The notes below the pieces were generated by a model. It worked only from the letters and a program-made list of their open reading frames with translations, was not told the origin of the DNA and made no database searches. A stretch of 64,000 nucleotides of DNA from Phlyctochytrium arcticum (Eukaryota; Chytridiomycota; Chytridiomycetes; Chytridiales; Chytridiaceae): contig JAHLKI010000001.1 in the NCBI GenBank assembly GCA_025602905.1, forward strand, positions 558,001-622,000. Reading direction: 5' to 3'. Of the stretch, positions 36,591-48,752 are shown piece after piece; position 1 is the first letter of the stretch, and every line of letters starts with the position of its first letter. The position numbers and the translations under genes are program-made.

Positions 36591-39236
36591 CTAATCCAAC
36601 AGAGACCGGAAGCGCTCTTCCATTTCCTTGTTCAACTTGGCGTAGTTGGCTTTGATAGACTCCTCACCATCCGCGGGATCCTACACGAGCACATGAGCTG
36701 ACTGGTCCCACTGGGGCAAAAGGGTAAATAGGAAGACTCACCTCAAACTTCATCGAACTCAGCTTGTAGAGAATATCGCCCATGCTTTCCCGAATTTTGT
36801 TCCAAGTAATTTGATTGGACGATGCTTCCACTGTATGCCTGGCCAAATCATAAAAGGCAATCATGTTGCGCAGCATGCCGACAGTCTTGTAGAATGGGCA
36901 ACACCGATCATAGTCGGAAAAGCCGTTTTGTTGCAAGAAATCATCCTTGAGCAATTTGGCAATGTCCAGGGTAATTTTATCAGTTTCCGCCAAGGCAGAT
37001 TTACCGACAAGTTGCACAATTTCGGACAGGTCCTCCTCAGCTTGCAAAATTTCCTTTGCTTTGGTACGGATGGATGTAAACTCGGGGTCGAATTTTTCGT
37101 AGTAAGGGTCGAGAGCCTTCATGTACTTGGAGTAACTGGCCGACCAGTTGACGGAAGGAAAGTGCTTGCGCTGAGCCAGTTTTTTGTCCAAACCCCAGAA
37201 CACCTGAACAATACCCAATGTTGCCAAAGTAACGGGATCGGAGAAATCTCCTCCTGGTGGGGACACACTATGGACAGTAACATTAAATACGCGTGATGTT
37301 TTCGCCCATTAGTACATCTGTAAACTTACGCTCCAACAATGCTAACAGATCCTTCACGGCGAGGGTTGCCGAGACAAATTGTCTTTCCTGCACGCTCGTA
37401 AAAGGAAGCGAGCTTGGCTCCCAAGTATGCAGGATAACCACTGTCTGTAGCAAAAGGTTAAAACATCCATGCGCAACCGCAGCTTGCCATTTACTGTACT
37501 CACCAGCAGGCATCTCAGCCAAACGACCCGAAATTTCACGCAGTGCTTCGGCCCATCGCGAAGTCGAGTCAGCCATCATGGCAACATTCTTTCCTTGGTC
37601 ACGGAAGTATTCTGACAAAGTGATTCCAGTGTAGATAGAAGCTTCACGCGCAGCGACCGGCATGTTGGACGTGTTCGCAACCAGGGCGGTACGTTTCATA
37701 ATGGGTTCTTTACGACCCTCGATTTCGATAGACAGCTGTCATCAAATGTGGTAAGCACGGATGTGGCCATCTCGCAAGAGGTAAACATACCTCCGGGAAC
37801 TCCATCAATACTTCAGCCATTTCATTGCCTCGTTCTCCACCTATTGCACAGTTAACAAATATTCATATAGGGGTTAGTAAAGGGGGTGGAAACTCACAGC
37901 CGACATATATAATAACATCCGAGTTGGAAAACTTGGACAATGATTGTGAAATAACGGTTTTACCACAACCAAATGCACCTGGAATTGCTGTGGTTCCGCC
38001 TTGCACACAGCTTGAGGTAACCGACCGGTTAGTCATACTATCTCTCCACAAATATCGAAATACTACGCACGGGAAAAGAGCATCCAAGACACGCTGTCCA
38101 GTTGTCAACGGATAATCGGCGGCAAGCTTGTCGGTTACTGGTCGTGGGGTTCGGACTGGCCAAGTCTGAAGCATCGTGTGCTTGCTCTTCTCGCCATTAA
38201 AGTCAATCTCCAAAATGGTTTGCTAGGAGGATTTAAGGAACAGTGTGAAACTGAGCAATAGAGGGCGGGCTCACCGTAAGGTTGTACTGGCCCTTGGGAG
38301 CAATATACGTGATTGTGCCGGCTGCCTTGGGAGGCAGCATAATGCAGTGATTTGTGATGAAACTGTTCTCGTAGACCTTGCCGTAAATATCACCTCCTGT
38401 GATATGGTCGCCCACCTGAAACGGATTTCACGCAATCAGCATAACACACAGCAGTTTTATGATGACACTCTTCCAACCTTGAAGTTGACGGGCTCGAAAT
38501 CCCAGTTCAGTCCTTTGTCCAAGGCTGGTGTGTTGATACCACGGGGAATGTAAATACTTTGTGAAACTTTTTGAATGACCTCCAATGGTCGTTGAATTCC
38601 ATCGAAGATGTTATTACAAATTCCTAAACGCAATGTCAACAAGCGCCGAGGCAAGTGTGTCAAATACTGAAAGACTGCCTTACCAGGACCGAGCTCGCAA
38701 GATAGTGGTTTGCCAGTTTTCAATACTGGATCCCCGACCGTCACGCCCGCTGTAGACTGATCGTCAGTAGAAAGTCGGAGCGACTAAAGAGATTTGAGCA
38801 CTAACATGTTTCCTCATAAACCTGAATGGTAGCTTTGTCTCCGTCGATACGAATGACCTCTCCAACCAGTTCATAGTGACCAACACGGACCTAAATATGT
38901 TGATTCTTAGGGAAAATTTTCGCAGCCAGAGATTTCGAAACAGAAACGAACCAGCTCGTACATAGCACATCCAATCATGTTCTCTGCTACAACAACTGGA
39001 GATGAAGACATATACGTTACAGGTTGCCTGACCATTCGCGCGTTCATGAAAGCTAGCCACATACCTGGCCCAGAAACCGAATACACGGAACCAAAGGCTC
39101 CTTCATCCTCCTCATCGCGGATTTTCTTGAGTTTTGCAGCATTTTCGAGAGCTCCAGCCTATTTGGAGGATGATCAGTATACCCTCGGGACTGGACTATG
39201 GAAATGCCCCCCATCGCGACCAGCTGCGTTTGCCAT
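36591..39236 (-). CDS. VMA1: V-type H+-ATPase catalytic subunit A
   Basis: ATP-hydrolysing subunit of the V1 sector that acidifies vacuoles and endosomes. The ATG at 39236 gives [19 protein letters not shown]. Later exons: [57 protein letters not shown], then Walker A in [20 protein letters not shown]. After an intron comes [16 protein letters not shown], then [20 protein letters not shown] (Walker B region), [19 protein letters not shown] and [20 protein letters not shown]. It ends [11 protein letters not shown]. No intein is present; instead a spliceosomal intron interrupts the cysteine codon at the classic VMA intein site. About ten introns. Divergent from SPT7. Confidence 0.96.
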
Positions 39237-39664
39237 CTTGCTCGCTCCAACCAATCACCCTGAGGCGGCGCGGATAGTTCTCTGCAACCGAACTGCTTCT
39301 TTGGCTATCCAGCACATACCATTTTGTACAATCAAACGTTTAGCAATTTGTGTGGTGGAAGCAGTCCGTCTTCGATGCCTCTTGAGGATTGTACGAACGT
39401 CGACGCGAGGAAAGAAGCTCTCGAAGTGACCGTCATTGAGGAGGTCACGTGGCTGGCTTGATTGAATGATGCCGCCGCTGACACTTCGCGAATATCCTCC
39501 GATGGGTTTCCACAAAGAGCAGAACTGGAATGGTCAAAGGAGAACTCTATGATAGTGGACTAAAGGTGGATCAGGACGGACGCTAGAAAAGGCTCCTTGG
39601 GTGCTTGGGTCGAGTGTGGAAAAACTGGCCTTCCGCGCAACGTCAAGGCTACTAGAGGGAAATT
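39237..39664. other. Divergent promoter region, VMA1 / SPT7
   Basis: About 430 bases between two divergent starts. No recognisable motif or additional gene. Confidence 0.45.
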
Positions 39665-42600
39665 ATGGAGGACCACTTTGATTATGCTCGACGCTTAGCG
39701 TTAAATCAACGTTGGCGATTATGGCTGACTCCAGATGAAGGGAAGATTTTCTTGCAGGCCTGCAAGGATCAGAAAACCTGGTCATCCTTCATGAGAGGAA
39801 CATTCGAGCCGGTCTTGACTCCAAACTCAGAAATAGGAACCGAAAATGACCCACCTTCAGATAGTACGGATACCGCTGAGAGCGAAAGCCAGAAAACCGT
39901 CAAATCAACGAAAGAACTCAACGGAACCGCTGGCCATTCAATGCCTTCAAAGCTAATGATTGCCACATTTCGCATCCGGGAGATGATATTTGAGCAATTG
40001 ATTCCAGAACTATACCCCGCCAATCGGAATGCTACCGCCGCTGTTGTGGAACTCAATTCCATGGAAGATGTTTTGCTGGAGACAGCGTCACTGATGAAAC
40101 CCGCACCACTGGCTATGCCCTCTAAGAAGACGGAAGATGATTATGATGACGAAGGATCTGGTAAATAGCAGCAGCAGGTTTCTTTCAAGAAATCAAACTT
40201 TTCTTAATTGGCTTGATACAGAGCCTGCTGGAGAAACCCCCAATATACCCCCGACCGACCATCTAGAACGTGGTTCCGTCGCTCGAATGGACATCCCCAT
40301 CGATGACGCATACTACACGTTTGACGAAGATGTCGATGCCCTGAGTTATGCATCGGCCCTACAGGTAGCAGGAAGATGTACCTTAGCAACTGAGGCCGGT
40401 GTCCTAATCAAGTGTAGGACAAATCCACGAAGGAGGATCAAGGCGAAAGTGACCAAGAGATGGAAAAATCTGATACGGTATTTTTCTGGCTCTTGCGGGA
40501 TCAGGCATGTTTCTAATTCTACGTATTAGTCTACGATGAACAAGGATGTGCACTCGAGTCTGAAGGTATATGATATTCCATAACCGTACGCGAAAGGAGC
40601 TCTTAACTGGTTTTAGTATTTGTACATGGTCGTAAATCGGCAAGCGGAATCCAACCGTCTCCAGAATATCAAGTCGCTTTTGGATGAAGTTCGACCGAGC
40701 CGCTCGAAATGGGTTTGTGCGCATCTCAGCATATATATGCGTCATAAGATTAAATGAGGGATGCAGGCGAGTGACAACATTGGCCAAGAAGAGCTTTATG
40801 AGGCCTTGGAAAAAGTTCTAAACGATTTGAAGAACTACTCTGTAAGCTATTGTGTCATCCAGTTTTGCAATTTGTGATTAAGACTTCACAAGGGTCATTC
40901 CTTTCCATTTCTCAAACCAGTGTCCAAACGTGAAGCACCGGATTACTTCGATGGTATTCTTGAAGATTTCCCCTATCGCATTTTGATAAAGTTGACCATT
41001 TTATGCAGTCATTAGACATCCAATGGACCTCGGCACGGTAATGTCCTGCCCGTAAGGCTCTCTTGATACTTCAGCTAAAGGTTCACTCCAGATGACAAAG
41101 AAACTGAGCAATTGCGAGTATCACAGCAAGCAAGCATTCGCAGATGACTGTTATCTTATCTGGTCAAACTGCATGCAGTACAACACTATACCAGCAGTAC
41201 GAACGCCTTCTGAATTTGACTTGACGTCGCTCAAAGATATCTAATTGAATGTTAAGGACAATGTGTACAGACGGCATGCCACCGCCATGCGGCGTAAGAC
41301 TACAGATCTGCTGAAAAAGGTCCCGGATATAGTCATCGCCAAAGCGCAAGCAGACGACGACGAATCTGAGGATGACGAAGGTTAGTCTCACATGCTATTC
41401 CTGGAAAAAAAACGAATATCCACTGACGTAACGATGCAGAATCGGGGTCGAAGCATGCCAATCAAGCAAATGGCAGTGTTCCGCCTGAGTTTGAACGACC
41501 GCGAGCGGTGCAGCGATCTGTTAGTATCTTTCTATTGCCCTTTTTATTTAACTAATTAGCTTGAAATTTAGGCCTCTGTTATGTCGGAGATTCATGAACG
41601 GACCGCAACGCCTTTTCTTGACGAACCAGACCTACAAATCCGGGGTGATCCTACGCCTAACGTGGAAGTCATTGATGTAATGGATACGGCTCCATCAGAG
41701 GAGTTTGCAAGCGCACAGTTCGCTTTGCAGCATTCAAGCCTTCAGGAAAAGCGCTGGCGGGATGTCACCCTGCCTTACAGACATGAATATTGCGTGAGTC
41801 CCTTTATTACTTCTTGATAGGTCACGCAAGCTTAGAGCGAGATAAAATTTAGAATCAGCGCACGTCGCAGTTGAAGAGACCGTTTGGGGAACGAAAAGCA
41901 ATTGTACCCACAAGGGAAATGCTGGGCTCGTCGGTAGACGATGAGAGGGAGTATGTACGCCGCAACAAGCGAAGAAGACATTCATACAGCCAAGTTCGTA
42001 ATCCGAGCGATCGACGTGATTCGGCCATGGGATTGTCGGACGACGAAGAGCTAGAAATTGCTCTGGAGGAAAGTCATTTCCCCGAACTGAAGTTTCCCGC
42101 CGGCTGCGTGCCCGAGTTGCCACAGCCCACCGTGCGGTCCGGTGGAGGTGATGTCGTGGATTCCACTGTCCTGTTCACGGAGGAGGTTGGGTAGGTTTTT
42201 TTTTTGTAAAGCGACATGTGATCGTTTTGTAATTTTGATGGCCAGGGATTTGATGGAGTCCATGCCGTCTATGTCTGATTTTCCCCAGATCGACCCTTTG
42301 GACAAAGGTCGACTGCATAATCAGATCAGCCGCAATATCCGGGAATTGAGGAAAGTCAAAGAAATACATTCCAAAATATTGGCGGGCGAGGCAGGACATC
42401 AAGACGAGTCCTCTTGGGGTTCCTTGATCCCTCCGTATCAGCCAAAGCGTAGACACCCTTCAGCCCTACCACCACTTTCCATAAACAGGGAATCAGCTGC
42501 CGAGGTTGCCAAACAGAGTGTAGCTAAATTGCTTATGCACACAGGATTTGACGGTTGGTTCACTTGAAAAAGCAGGAAAGGTTAGAATCCAATTAACATG

Positions 42601-43871
42601 CTTGTGACAGTGGCATCAGAATCTGCACTGAGCACATTGTCCGAGACATTTATTGAGTACTTTCTCAATATTGGCAAGAGTCTCCGCACTTACATGAATA
42701 AGTACTCACGAACCATGTCATCTGAGGTACCAAATACTATGCGTGCCAGCAAAAGGAGATGAAACGTACTGATTTTCCTCTTAAGGATTTATTACTTCAT
42801 GCCCTGCAGGAAAATGGCGTTGAGAATATCAACCAAGTGGATATGTATATTCGACAAGATGTGGAACGCTATGGAGATAAACTCTACGATTTACGCCGAA
42901 AGATGGCGTATGCGTACAAGGACATGATTCGCGTATGTCAAACCATGGGCGAAACTTTCAAAAAAATATCTCGACTCAAAATAATTTGTAGAGGTCGAAT
43001 GGGGAAATGGAGGAGGATGAGGACTTGGATATGGATGATGCAGCAGATGATTTCATGAGGTATGACACACATCAAATTACTGAAGTACGGCTGATTGAGG
43101 TTCACTTCCCAACAGCGGCAACTTCTTCGGCGACCTTGACTTACTTAACCTGCGTGAGCTCGGCATCGATGGAGTTACAAGTGTAAGTACATTATCCGAC
43201 GAAATTGGAGGGTTTTTACCAACGGAGTTTTGCAGATTCCGCGTGAAGTTTGGGGTAAAAAGGGTGATCGACCAATACGCGCTCGCGTGCGGAGACAGGC
43301 ACCAGTGAGAGAGGAGGAAATTGGTAGGAAATTTTTCTTCTAACCCACTCTGGACTGCCTATCTGAAATAGAAAAATAGCTCCTGTGGAAGAGGTTGTAG
43401 GTAAACCCACCACCCTTCCCTGGCGACCTGTAGATATCAATTCGGTGGTTGGCATTCTCAAACCATTTTATCATCGAAAACTGGCGGCTGAAGACATGGT
43501 CGAGGTACACTTCTCAATCAACCCAGTGCACTTGGACCTCTGACCAACATTTTGACAACAGGATGAATTTAAAGAAAGCGGGATTTCTGCACGGGCAAAG
43601 ATCTGCCTCTCACAAGCTAAATTGGGACGAAAGCGTGGGATTGCTGGCGCAGGCGATGAGCCCTCAAAGAAAAAGAAGAAGGGGCCGGACCCCGCTCTAA
43701 AAGCTCAGCGAGAGGCCGAGAAGCAGCGTAAGGCACAAGAAAAAGCTAATAGACAAAAGCAGAAAGAGGAACAAACCAAATCCAAGAAATCCAAGGTATG
43801 ACGTTGCTACGGCGTAGTAGCGCCGTAAACCCAAATTAATCCAGGTTTAGGGCAAAAAGACTGCCTCGTAA
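39665..43871 (+). CDS. SPT7: SAGA complex subunit Spt7 (bromodomain plus histone fold)
   Basis: Scaffold subunit of the SAGA co-activator. From the ATG at 39665 the N-terminus reads RRLALNQRWRLWLTPDEGKI, then acidic linkers. A bromodomain spans about 40780-41300: LEKVLNDLKNYSGHSFPFLK, PVSKREAPDYFDVIRHPMDL, GTMTKKLSNCEYHSKQAF and LIWSNCMQYNT, keeping the acetyl-lysine-binding Asn-containing YN. The C-terminal half has a Bromo_TP-type histone fold: AAEVAKQSVAKLLMHTGFDG then LSETFIEYFLNIGKSLRTYM and LLHALQENGVENINQVDMYI. It ends in a Lys-rich tail. The last intron (about 43796-43852) gives SKKSKGKKTAS; without it the frame stops at 43801. About fifteen introns. SPT7 is preferred over a generic bromodomain protein because of the domain pair. 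Confidence 0.88.
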
Positions 43872-44130
43872 AGGAAAGCTTTTATAGTCAATCTATCGTA
43901 CTATATCCTTAATTCCGACCTAGTCGCCCAGATAGGTTGTCCATGTAGCATAATTTTTTTGTAGATCGGAACAAATTGGACCGATTTCAATAAAAATAGA
44001 CATAGCATAGTAGTTCTGGGCGTCTCCCTCTTAATTTCTCACTCGAGGAAGGAAGAAATCAAGGTAAAGTCTGTGGGAGCGGCAGTGAGGTCAAGGCATG
44101 CAAGAGCAAGTGGCTTAGTATCCGGCATGC

Positions 44131-44138
44131 TATAAAAA
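44131..44138 (+). promoter_or_regulatory. TATA box upstream of the TBP gene
   Basis: TATAAAAA at 44131-44138, 246 bases before the TBP ATG at 44377. Transcription would be expected to start near 44160, giving a 5' UTR of about 215 bases. The rest of the 43872-44376 interval shows no gene. Confidence 0.5.
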
Positions 44139-44376
44139 GGCCAGCGAAGTCTGGCGTTCACATTTACAAAAACTTGTTGAGCAACTCTTCAAGCACTTTC
44201 CCTACACTTTCCCAGGTTTACTGACCAGTTCGAATCCTATCCACTCTACAGTTGACTCGCCCCTGCACGGTTTTCGGAACTGATTGACCGCTCTCGCCAC
44301 CAACAGTTTGGACGAGTCGGATCCACATCAAATCCTTCTCCCTCCCAACCCTCGCAGCATATATATTCCTTTCGGA

Positions 44377-45357
44377 TATGGAAGCTTCACAAGGCAGTAG
44401 TGATCAATTATTAGCCGAAGCACCTACGAAGACACCATCGGCGTCTGGAATTATACCAACTTTACAGTGAGTATTGTTAGGATAGTGCTGCTGGCATTCC
44501 GAAGTTTTGCTTTGGCTATTCACCCGACGCCTCATTGAATGAGCAAACACTTCAATGTGTGAATCAATGTGTGAATTGCGTGGGCAAGTGGCTATCCTAT
44601 TTGTCGTGCACCATAGCTGACCTTTCGTCATCTTTGTCCCTATCTTACAACCACAAAGAAATATTGTGGCGACTGTAAATTTGGACTGTCGACTGGACCT
44701 CAAAACCATTGCCCTTCATGCCCGCAATGCCGAATACAATCCCAAGCGGTTCGCTGCCGTTATCATGCGTATTCGTGAACCCAAGACAACGGCGCTGATA
44801 TTCGCGTCTGGGAAGATGGTGGTGACCGGAGCAAAGAGCGAGGAAATGTCCAAATTAGCAGCTCGCAAATACGCGAGGATCATTCAAAAGCTGGGCTTCC
44901 AGGCCAAGTTCACAGACTTCAAAATTCAAAACATTGTCGGATCATGTGATGTCAAATTTCCTATACGCCTGGAGGGTTTGGCTTTGAATCACGGATCTTT
45001 CTGCAGTGTGAGTAAATCATTTTGCCTACAAGAGGTTCAATGGTCAGGCCATGTGTTTCCTAACTAACCGAGGGACGTGCAGTACGAGCCTGAGTTGTTC
45101 CCCGGCCTGATTTATCGAATGTTGCGACCAAAGATTGTTCTTTTGATCTTTGTGTCAGGAAAAATTGTGTTAACTGGTGCAAAGGTACATCAGTTTGTCA
45201 TCATCGTTCCGTTGCATTTAACTAACTATCGCAGGTGCGAGATGAGATATACATGGCCTTTGAGAACATATTTCCCGTCTTGACAGGTAATGGTTCTGTG
45301 CTTCTACTCGTGATAATTTTTCCAACACATGTTCTATCAGAATTCCGAAAACCATAA
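44377..45357 (+). CDS. SPT15: TATA-binding protein (TBP)
   Basis: Core subunit of TFIID and of TBP complexes for all three RNA polymerases. A short N-terminus ([20 protein letters not shown] ... GIIPTLQ) is followed, after an intron, by the two saddle repeats. Repeat 1: [40 protein letters not shown] and [20 protein letters not shown]. Repeat 2: [40 protein letters not shown] and [20 protein letters not shown]. The DNA-intercalating phenylalanines are present (AAVIM context and LIF). The final exon is tiny: after an intron ending 45340 only EFRKP and the stop remain. Four introns. Confidence 0.97.
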
Positions 45358-45612
45358 AAGTGCATCTATTCCCCACTTTAACTCACAAAAACATTCCCAG
45401 CCACTTTGCTGATCTCCATGCCAATCGCGAGGACCACCGCGGTCATTGTCTCTCGGTATTAGTTCCGTGGAGGCATGGTACTGACGAACGGACCCTTCAA
45501 GACAAAGCCCGCATCGCAAGAATATTCTTTCTTAAGCGACCGGCACTGTACAAAGCACCCAAACCCACTAATTTTTGACTATTTGTTGAAAGTATGCAAT
45601 TAATACAATAGA

Positions 45613-47212
45613 CTAGGTACCCATTTGCATAATCTGTTTTTTCCCGGTGAACCCCGTTGTGGCTCGGCGCACCGCGTCAATTGCTTCGTTTTGAAATTGC
45701 TGTATGTCGTAGGAGGAGAGGGAGGTCAAATCATGAGCAGGTAGCTTTAGTTTATCTTCGCGGGCAAGGCGAAAGAGTTCATCTAGCATGGCCCCTCGCT
45801 CATTTCTCTGATGGTTTTCATACCATCTCGTCATCCAAAACCCATGACATGTAATATCCTTGAAAATGAGTAGCGAGGTTGGTATCGTTACTGGCTCTTT
45901 GGACATGCCACCGTATGTCACAAAAGAACCTCCTTGACTGTTGCATGTTCAGATGTCTCAGTTCACAAGCATTAGACAGTAGTGTGCCTACCTGAGTAGT
46001 CGCGCGACATTCGTTGCACTCTTTCCTCCCACGCAGTTCAACCCCAGCTTTGCCGGTGGACCCAGACTCTTGATCTGTGCCGCGGTCTCTGGTTTTCGCA
46101 GCTCCTCTTCGGTAACGACCATGTCTGCTCCCAAGTCCTTCAAGCGCGCCGCCAAACTCTCAAAATCGGGTCTAGCGTTATATTAGTCAACAATTGTGCA
46201 ATGAGCAACTACGACATCGAAAATCCTAACCTGTTGCGCACGACATTCACCGTGCGGTAACCCCACGCTTTGGCTAACTGGATAACAGCCTGGCCCACTC
46301 CCGAATTCGCCCCATTTTGAATGACCACGTCACCTGCACGTTACGAATGAGCATTAGCGATTTGAGAGGAAGCGAAGATCATACCGAACTCTAAAGGTGT
46401 AAAATCTCGCAACATGCGGAAGGCTAGTAAGACCGATGAAGTAATGTTAGGACTTTGCAGCATAACTCAGACAAGCCGTTGAAAAAGGCGGTACCTGTAC
46501 ATGGATTGACTGTTATGGTCGCGGCAACCAGTGGATCTACACCCTTCTTACGATCGACTGTGAGTAGCTCCTTTGTTCCACAAATCGCATGGGTCCTCCA
46601 AGTCCCTGCTGTCGCATTAGGTATGAAGTCGTTACTTGGCTACGATTCAGACATACCAAAGCCGCTACCGGACGGTATTACCCAATCTCCAACTTGGAGA
46701 TCTGTGACATTCTTGCCAATTGCCGTCACCTCAGCTAAACCCTCATTTCCTCCGACAGCGCCAATCCCCTCTTTTAATACAGGCTTGACCGGATAGGTAC
46801 CTATTGAACGATTCCTTTAACATGAAACGTCGAAGCACATCATGGCAAAACCGTTACCGACCCTGGATCTGATTGATGTCGGCTGGATTGATGGGACTAG
46901 CTAGGAAGTGAATCTCGACTTGGGATGGCTCTAGAGCAGCAAGGTCCTCTTCATGCGCTCTAAGCAAGATTCATTAGCTTTGGATTGTATTAGAGATTGG
47001 ATCATACGGGTAGGTCTTTACCTGAGTACTTTTTCTGGGGGGCCATATTGCGAATAAACAAGAGAGATTGCCCTTCGCTTCTGCAAGTCCAAATTGGTCG
47101 TGGAGAACGCTCGTCTGGTAACAGGATTCCCATAAGTGCCATGTGGCCTCGCCAGTGAATATGAAGGGACAGATCTTAGAAGAGCTCGACCAAGATTACT
47201 TCTTGAAAGCAT
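45613..47212 (-). CDS. ETR1: Mitochondrial trans-2-enoyl-CoA/ACP reductase (ETR1/MECR)
   Basis: NADPH-dependent reductase for the last step of mitochondrial type II fatty acid synthesis, which supplies octanoate for lipoate. The ATG at 47212 starts a good presequence: [20 protein letters not shown] ... RRAFSTTN, rich in Arg/Ser and without acidic residues. The MDR fold follows: [68 protein letters not shown] (nucleotide-binding loop), [38 protein letters not shown] and [19 protein letters not shown]. The end is [14 protein letters not shown]. About seven introns. The reading frame stays open upstream to about 47348 without an ATG, so an extra 5' exon is conceivable. Convergent with TBP. Confidence 0.92.
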
Positions 47213-47469
47213 AGTGAGCAATGTTTTCCGCGACTTTGCTTGCTGCCCAAACTTTTGACCTTCAAGTACTTGTTTGATGACTGTGCCTCCAACGTCATCA
47301 GTAATCGTACGGCCAGCAAATATGAAAGATTTCGGCGGAATTAATTCTTTCTTGGTCTACGAGTGTATTATAAGCCGATTTCTCTGATTATTTACAATGT
47401 GGTGCGAGGTTCTGACAGTTTCACATCCAGGAACATAAGCAGATGGAGACCCCTAATTTGCAAGCATAG

Positions 47470-47700
47470 CTAGCGAATAGGGCCGTAAGTCAAAGCGCTA
47501 ACCGCCATTTGCCACAGCATGTACCCATTGATGATACGTGGAACAAGTGAACTGTGGGGCTGGACCTGATGTTTCCCGTGTTGCTTCCAGAAACATCCTG
47601 CGACAGCAGCGACACTTTGCAAATGCAGTTGCAGAAAGTATTGTGTAATCTTGAGGCTAAACTGCCTGATTGCGCTCGCAACGTTCTCTCGCGCAGCCAT
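47470..47700 (-). CDS. Possible small exon or gene, unknown
   Basis: An open frame of 76 codons from an ATG at 47700 (MAARENVASAIRQFSLKITQ ... LQSVAAVAGCFWKQHG). It lies between the SAP30BP-like stop (47868) and the ETR1 start (47212). It might splice to the open stretch at 47213-47348, which reads PPKSFIFAGRTITDDVGG. I recognise neither part. It could be a separate small mitochondrial protein or chance. Confidence 0.22.
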   Translation of the reverse strand: MAARENVASAIRQFSLKITQYFLQLHLQSVAAVAGCFWKQHGKHQVQPHSSLVPRIINGYMLWQMAVSALTYGPIR

Positions 47701-47867
47701 TAACAGCTCCTATCCATCAAAAATGCTACCTCCGTTGCAGTGTCTCTCCGCATATCGTTTGCGGCGCCAGCGCCTGCACGACAGCACGATACAGCTACTC
47801 AAGAGCAGCCTTCTCATCCGGGAATATCGGACAGGAGTTGTGCAACTTGTATGCATCCCAGAAAGTG

Positions 47868-48575
47868 TTATGCTTGGTCCCATTTTGACTTTCCTTTCCG
47901 TGCTGGGATGCGACATGAGAAAGCGCGATCAGGATGAAAACATAAGAGCTTGGGTTACCTGGTTCGCGGCTTGCAGTAGGTTGCTTATAGGATTCAGAGT
48001 CGGTTTTATTGATGTTTGAAACGAACTGAACCGCGCGCTGCTGGGCTTTCTGCACAGCAGACGCCAGTTGCGAGTTTGATATGGGAGGAATAGATGTGGT
48101 AGCAACTGCTGGGCGCTGCTGTTGCTTTCGGACTGGCAAAACATAAGGACATATGCGGGATGAGCTTGAAGTATAGCAGCCAGCAATTTACCTATTGCAT
48201 CAGAAAAAGCCTCTGCGGGAAATCCATGCGGATCGTAAATATGACTGGGATAGTTTGAGCCGATTTCATCCAGGCCAAGATAGGATATCAACTTGTTCAT
48301 GATGGCAGGATTCCGGAAAGCGTGTGTTTTCTCTAAGCGGGCATTGAAGTGCATGCCGGATTCCTTGAGTTGCAGCCATCTTGCTATCTTTTCCTAACGT
48401 ACAGTCGATCAGCGTCTGCACTCGTATCCCGTCGAGTAAAACTTACTTGCGTAGCTTCATCGGCAGCCCCGGCTGACTCAGGCGGTATCCCATAGTTCTC
48501 TACGCCATTGTCTTCAGCTGGAGGTCTCAGAAGCTCTTTCAATCGCTCCTCCTCACTGATGCCGGACTCAGTCAT
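47868..48575 (-). CDS. SAP30BP: SAP30-binding protein / HCNGP family
   Basis: Nuclear HCNGP-domain protein; the animal member binds the SAP30 subunit of Sin3-HDAC and also acts in splicing of short introns. The ATG at 48575 gives MTESGISEEERLKELLRPPA. Core motif across the next exon: KIARWLQLKESGMHFNARLE, HAFRNPAIMNKLISYLGLDE and IGSNYPSHIYDPHGFPAEAF. This is the classic FRNPxIxxKLIxxxxIDExGTNYPxxxxDPHG pattern. Coiled QKAQQRAVQF follows. An intron at about 47898-47957 leads to a short last exon ending ARKGKSKWDQA, the expected family C-terminus. Without that splice the frame runs into unrelated sequence to 47795. The N-terminus is shorter than in animals. Confidence 0.88.
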
Positions 48576-48752
48576 TGGCGCAAAAACTCACACAACCAAA
48601 GATTTCAGGGTTTCCAAATCTTCCATCCCGCCGTTCCTACTACATGACCGTGCCACCAACGAAGTCGCAAATCTGAGTTGAATTAATTCTCGTTGTGGTT
48701 TCGCTGGTTTCGTTCCAGGTTTCGTTCATTCGTTCGAGATTCACCCAAGGAC

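Noticed and set aside
36591..39236. Possible intein in VMA1
   Set aside because: Between YVGC and GERGNEM there is only a short GT...AG intron; no intein-sized insert or homing-endonuclease motif.
44225..44245. GTTCGAATCC near 44230 as a tRNA T arm
   Set aside because: The flanking bases do not form a T stem, and no other tRNA arm is visible.
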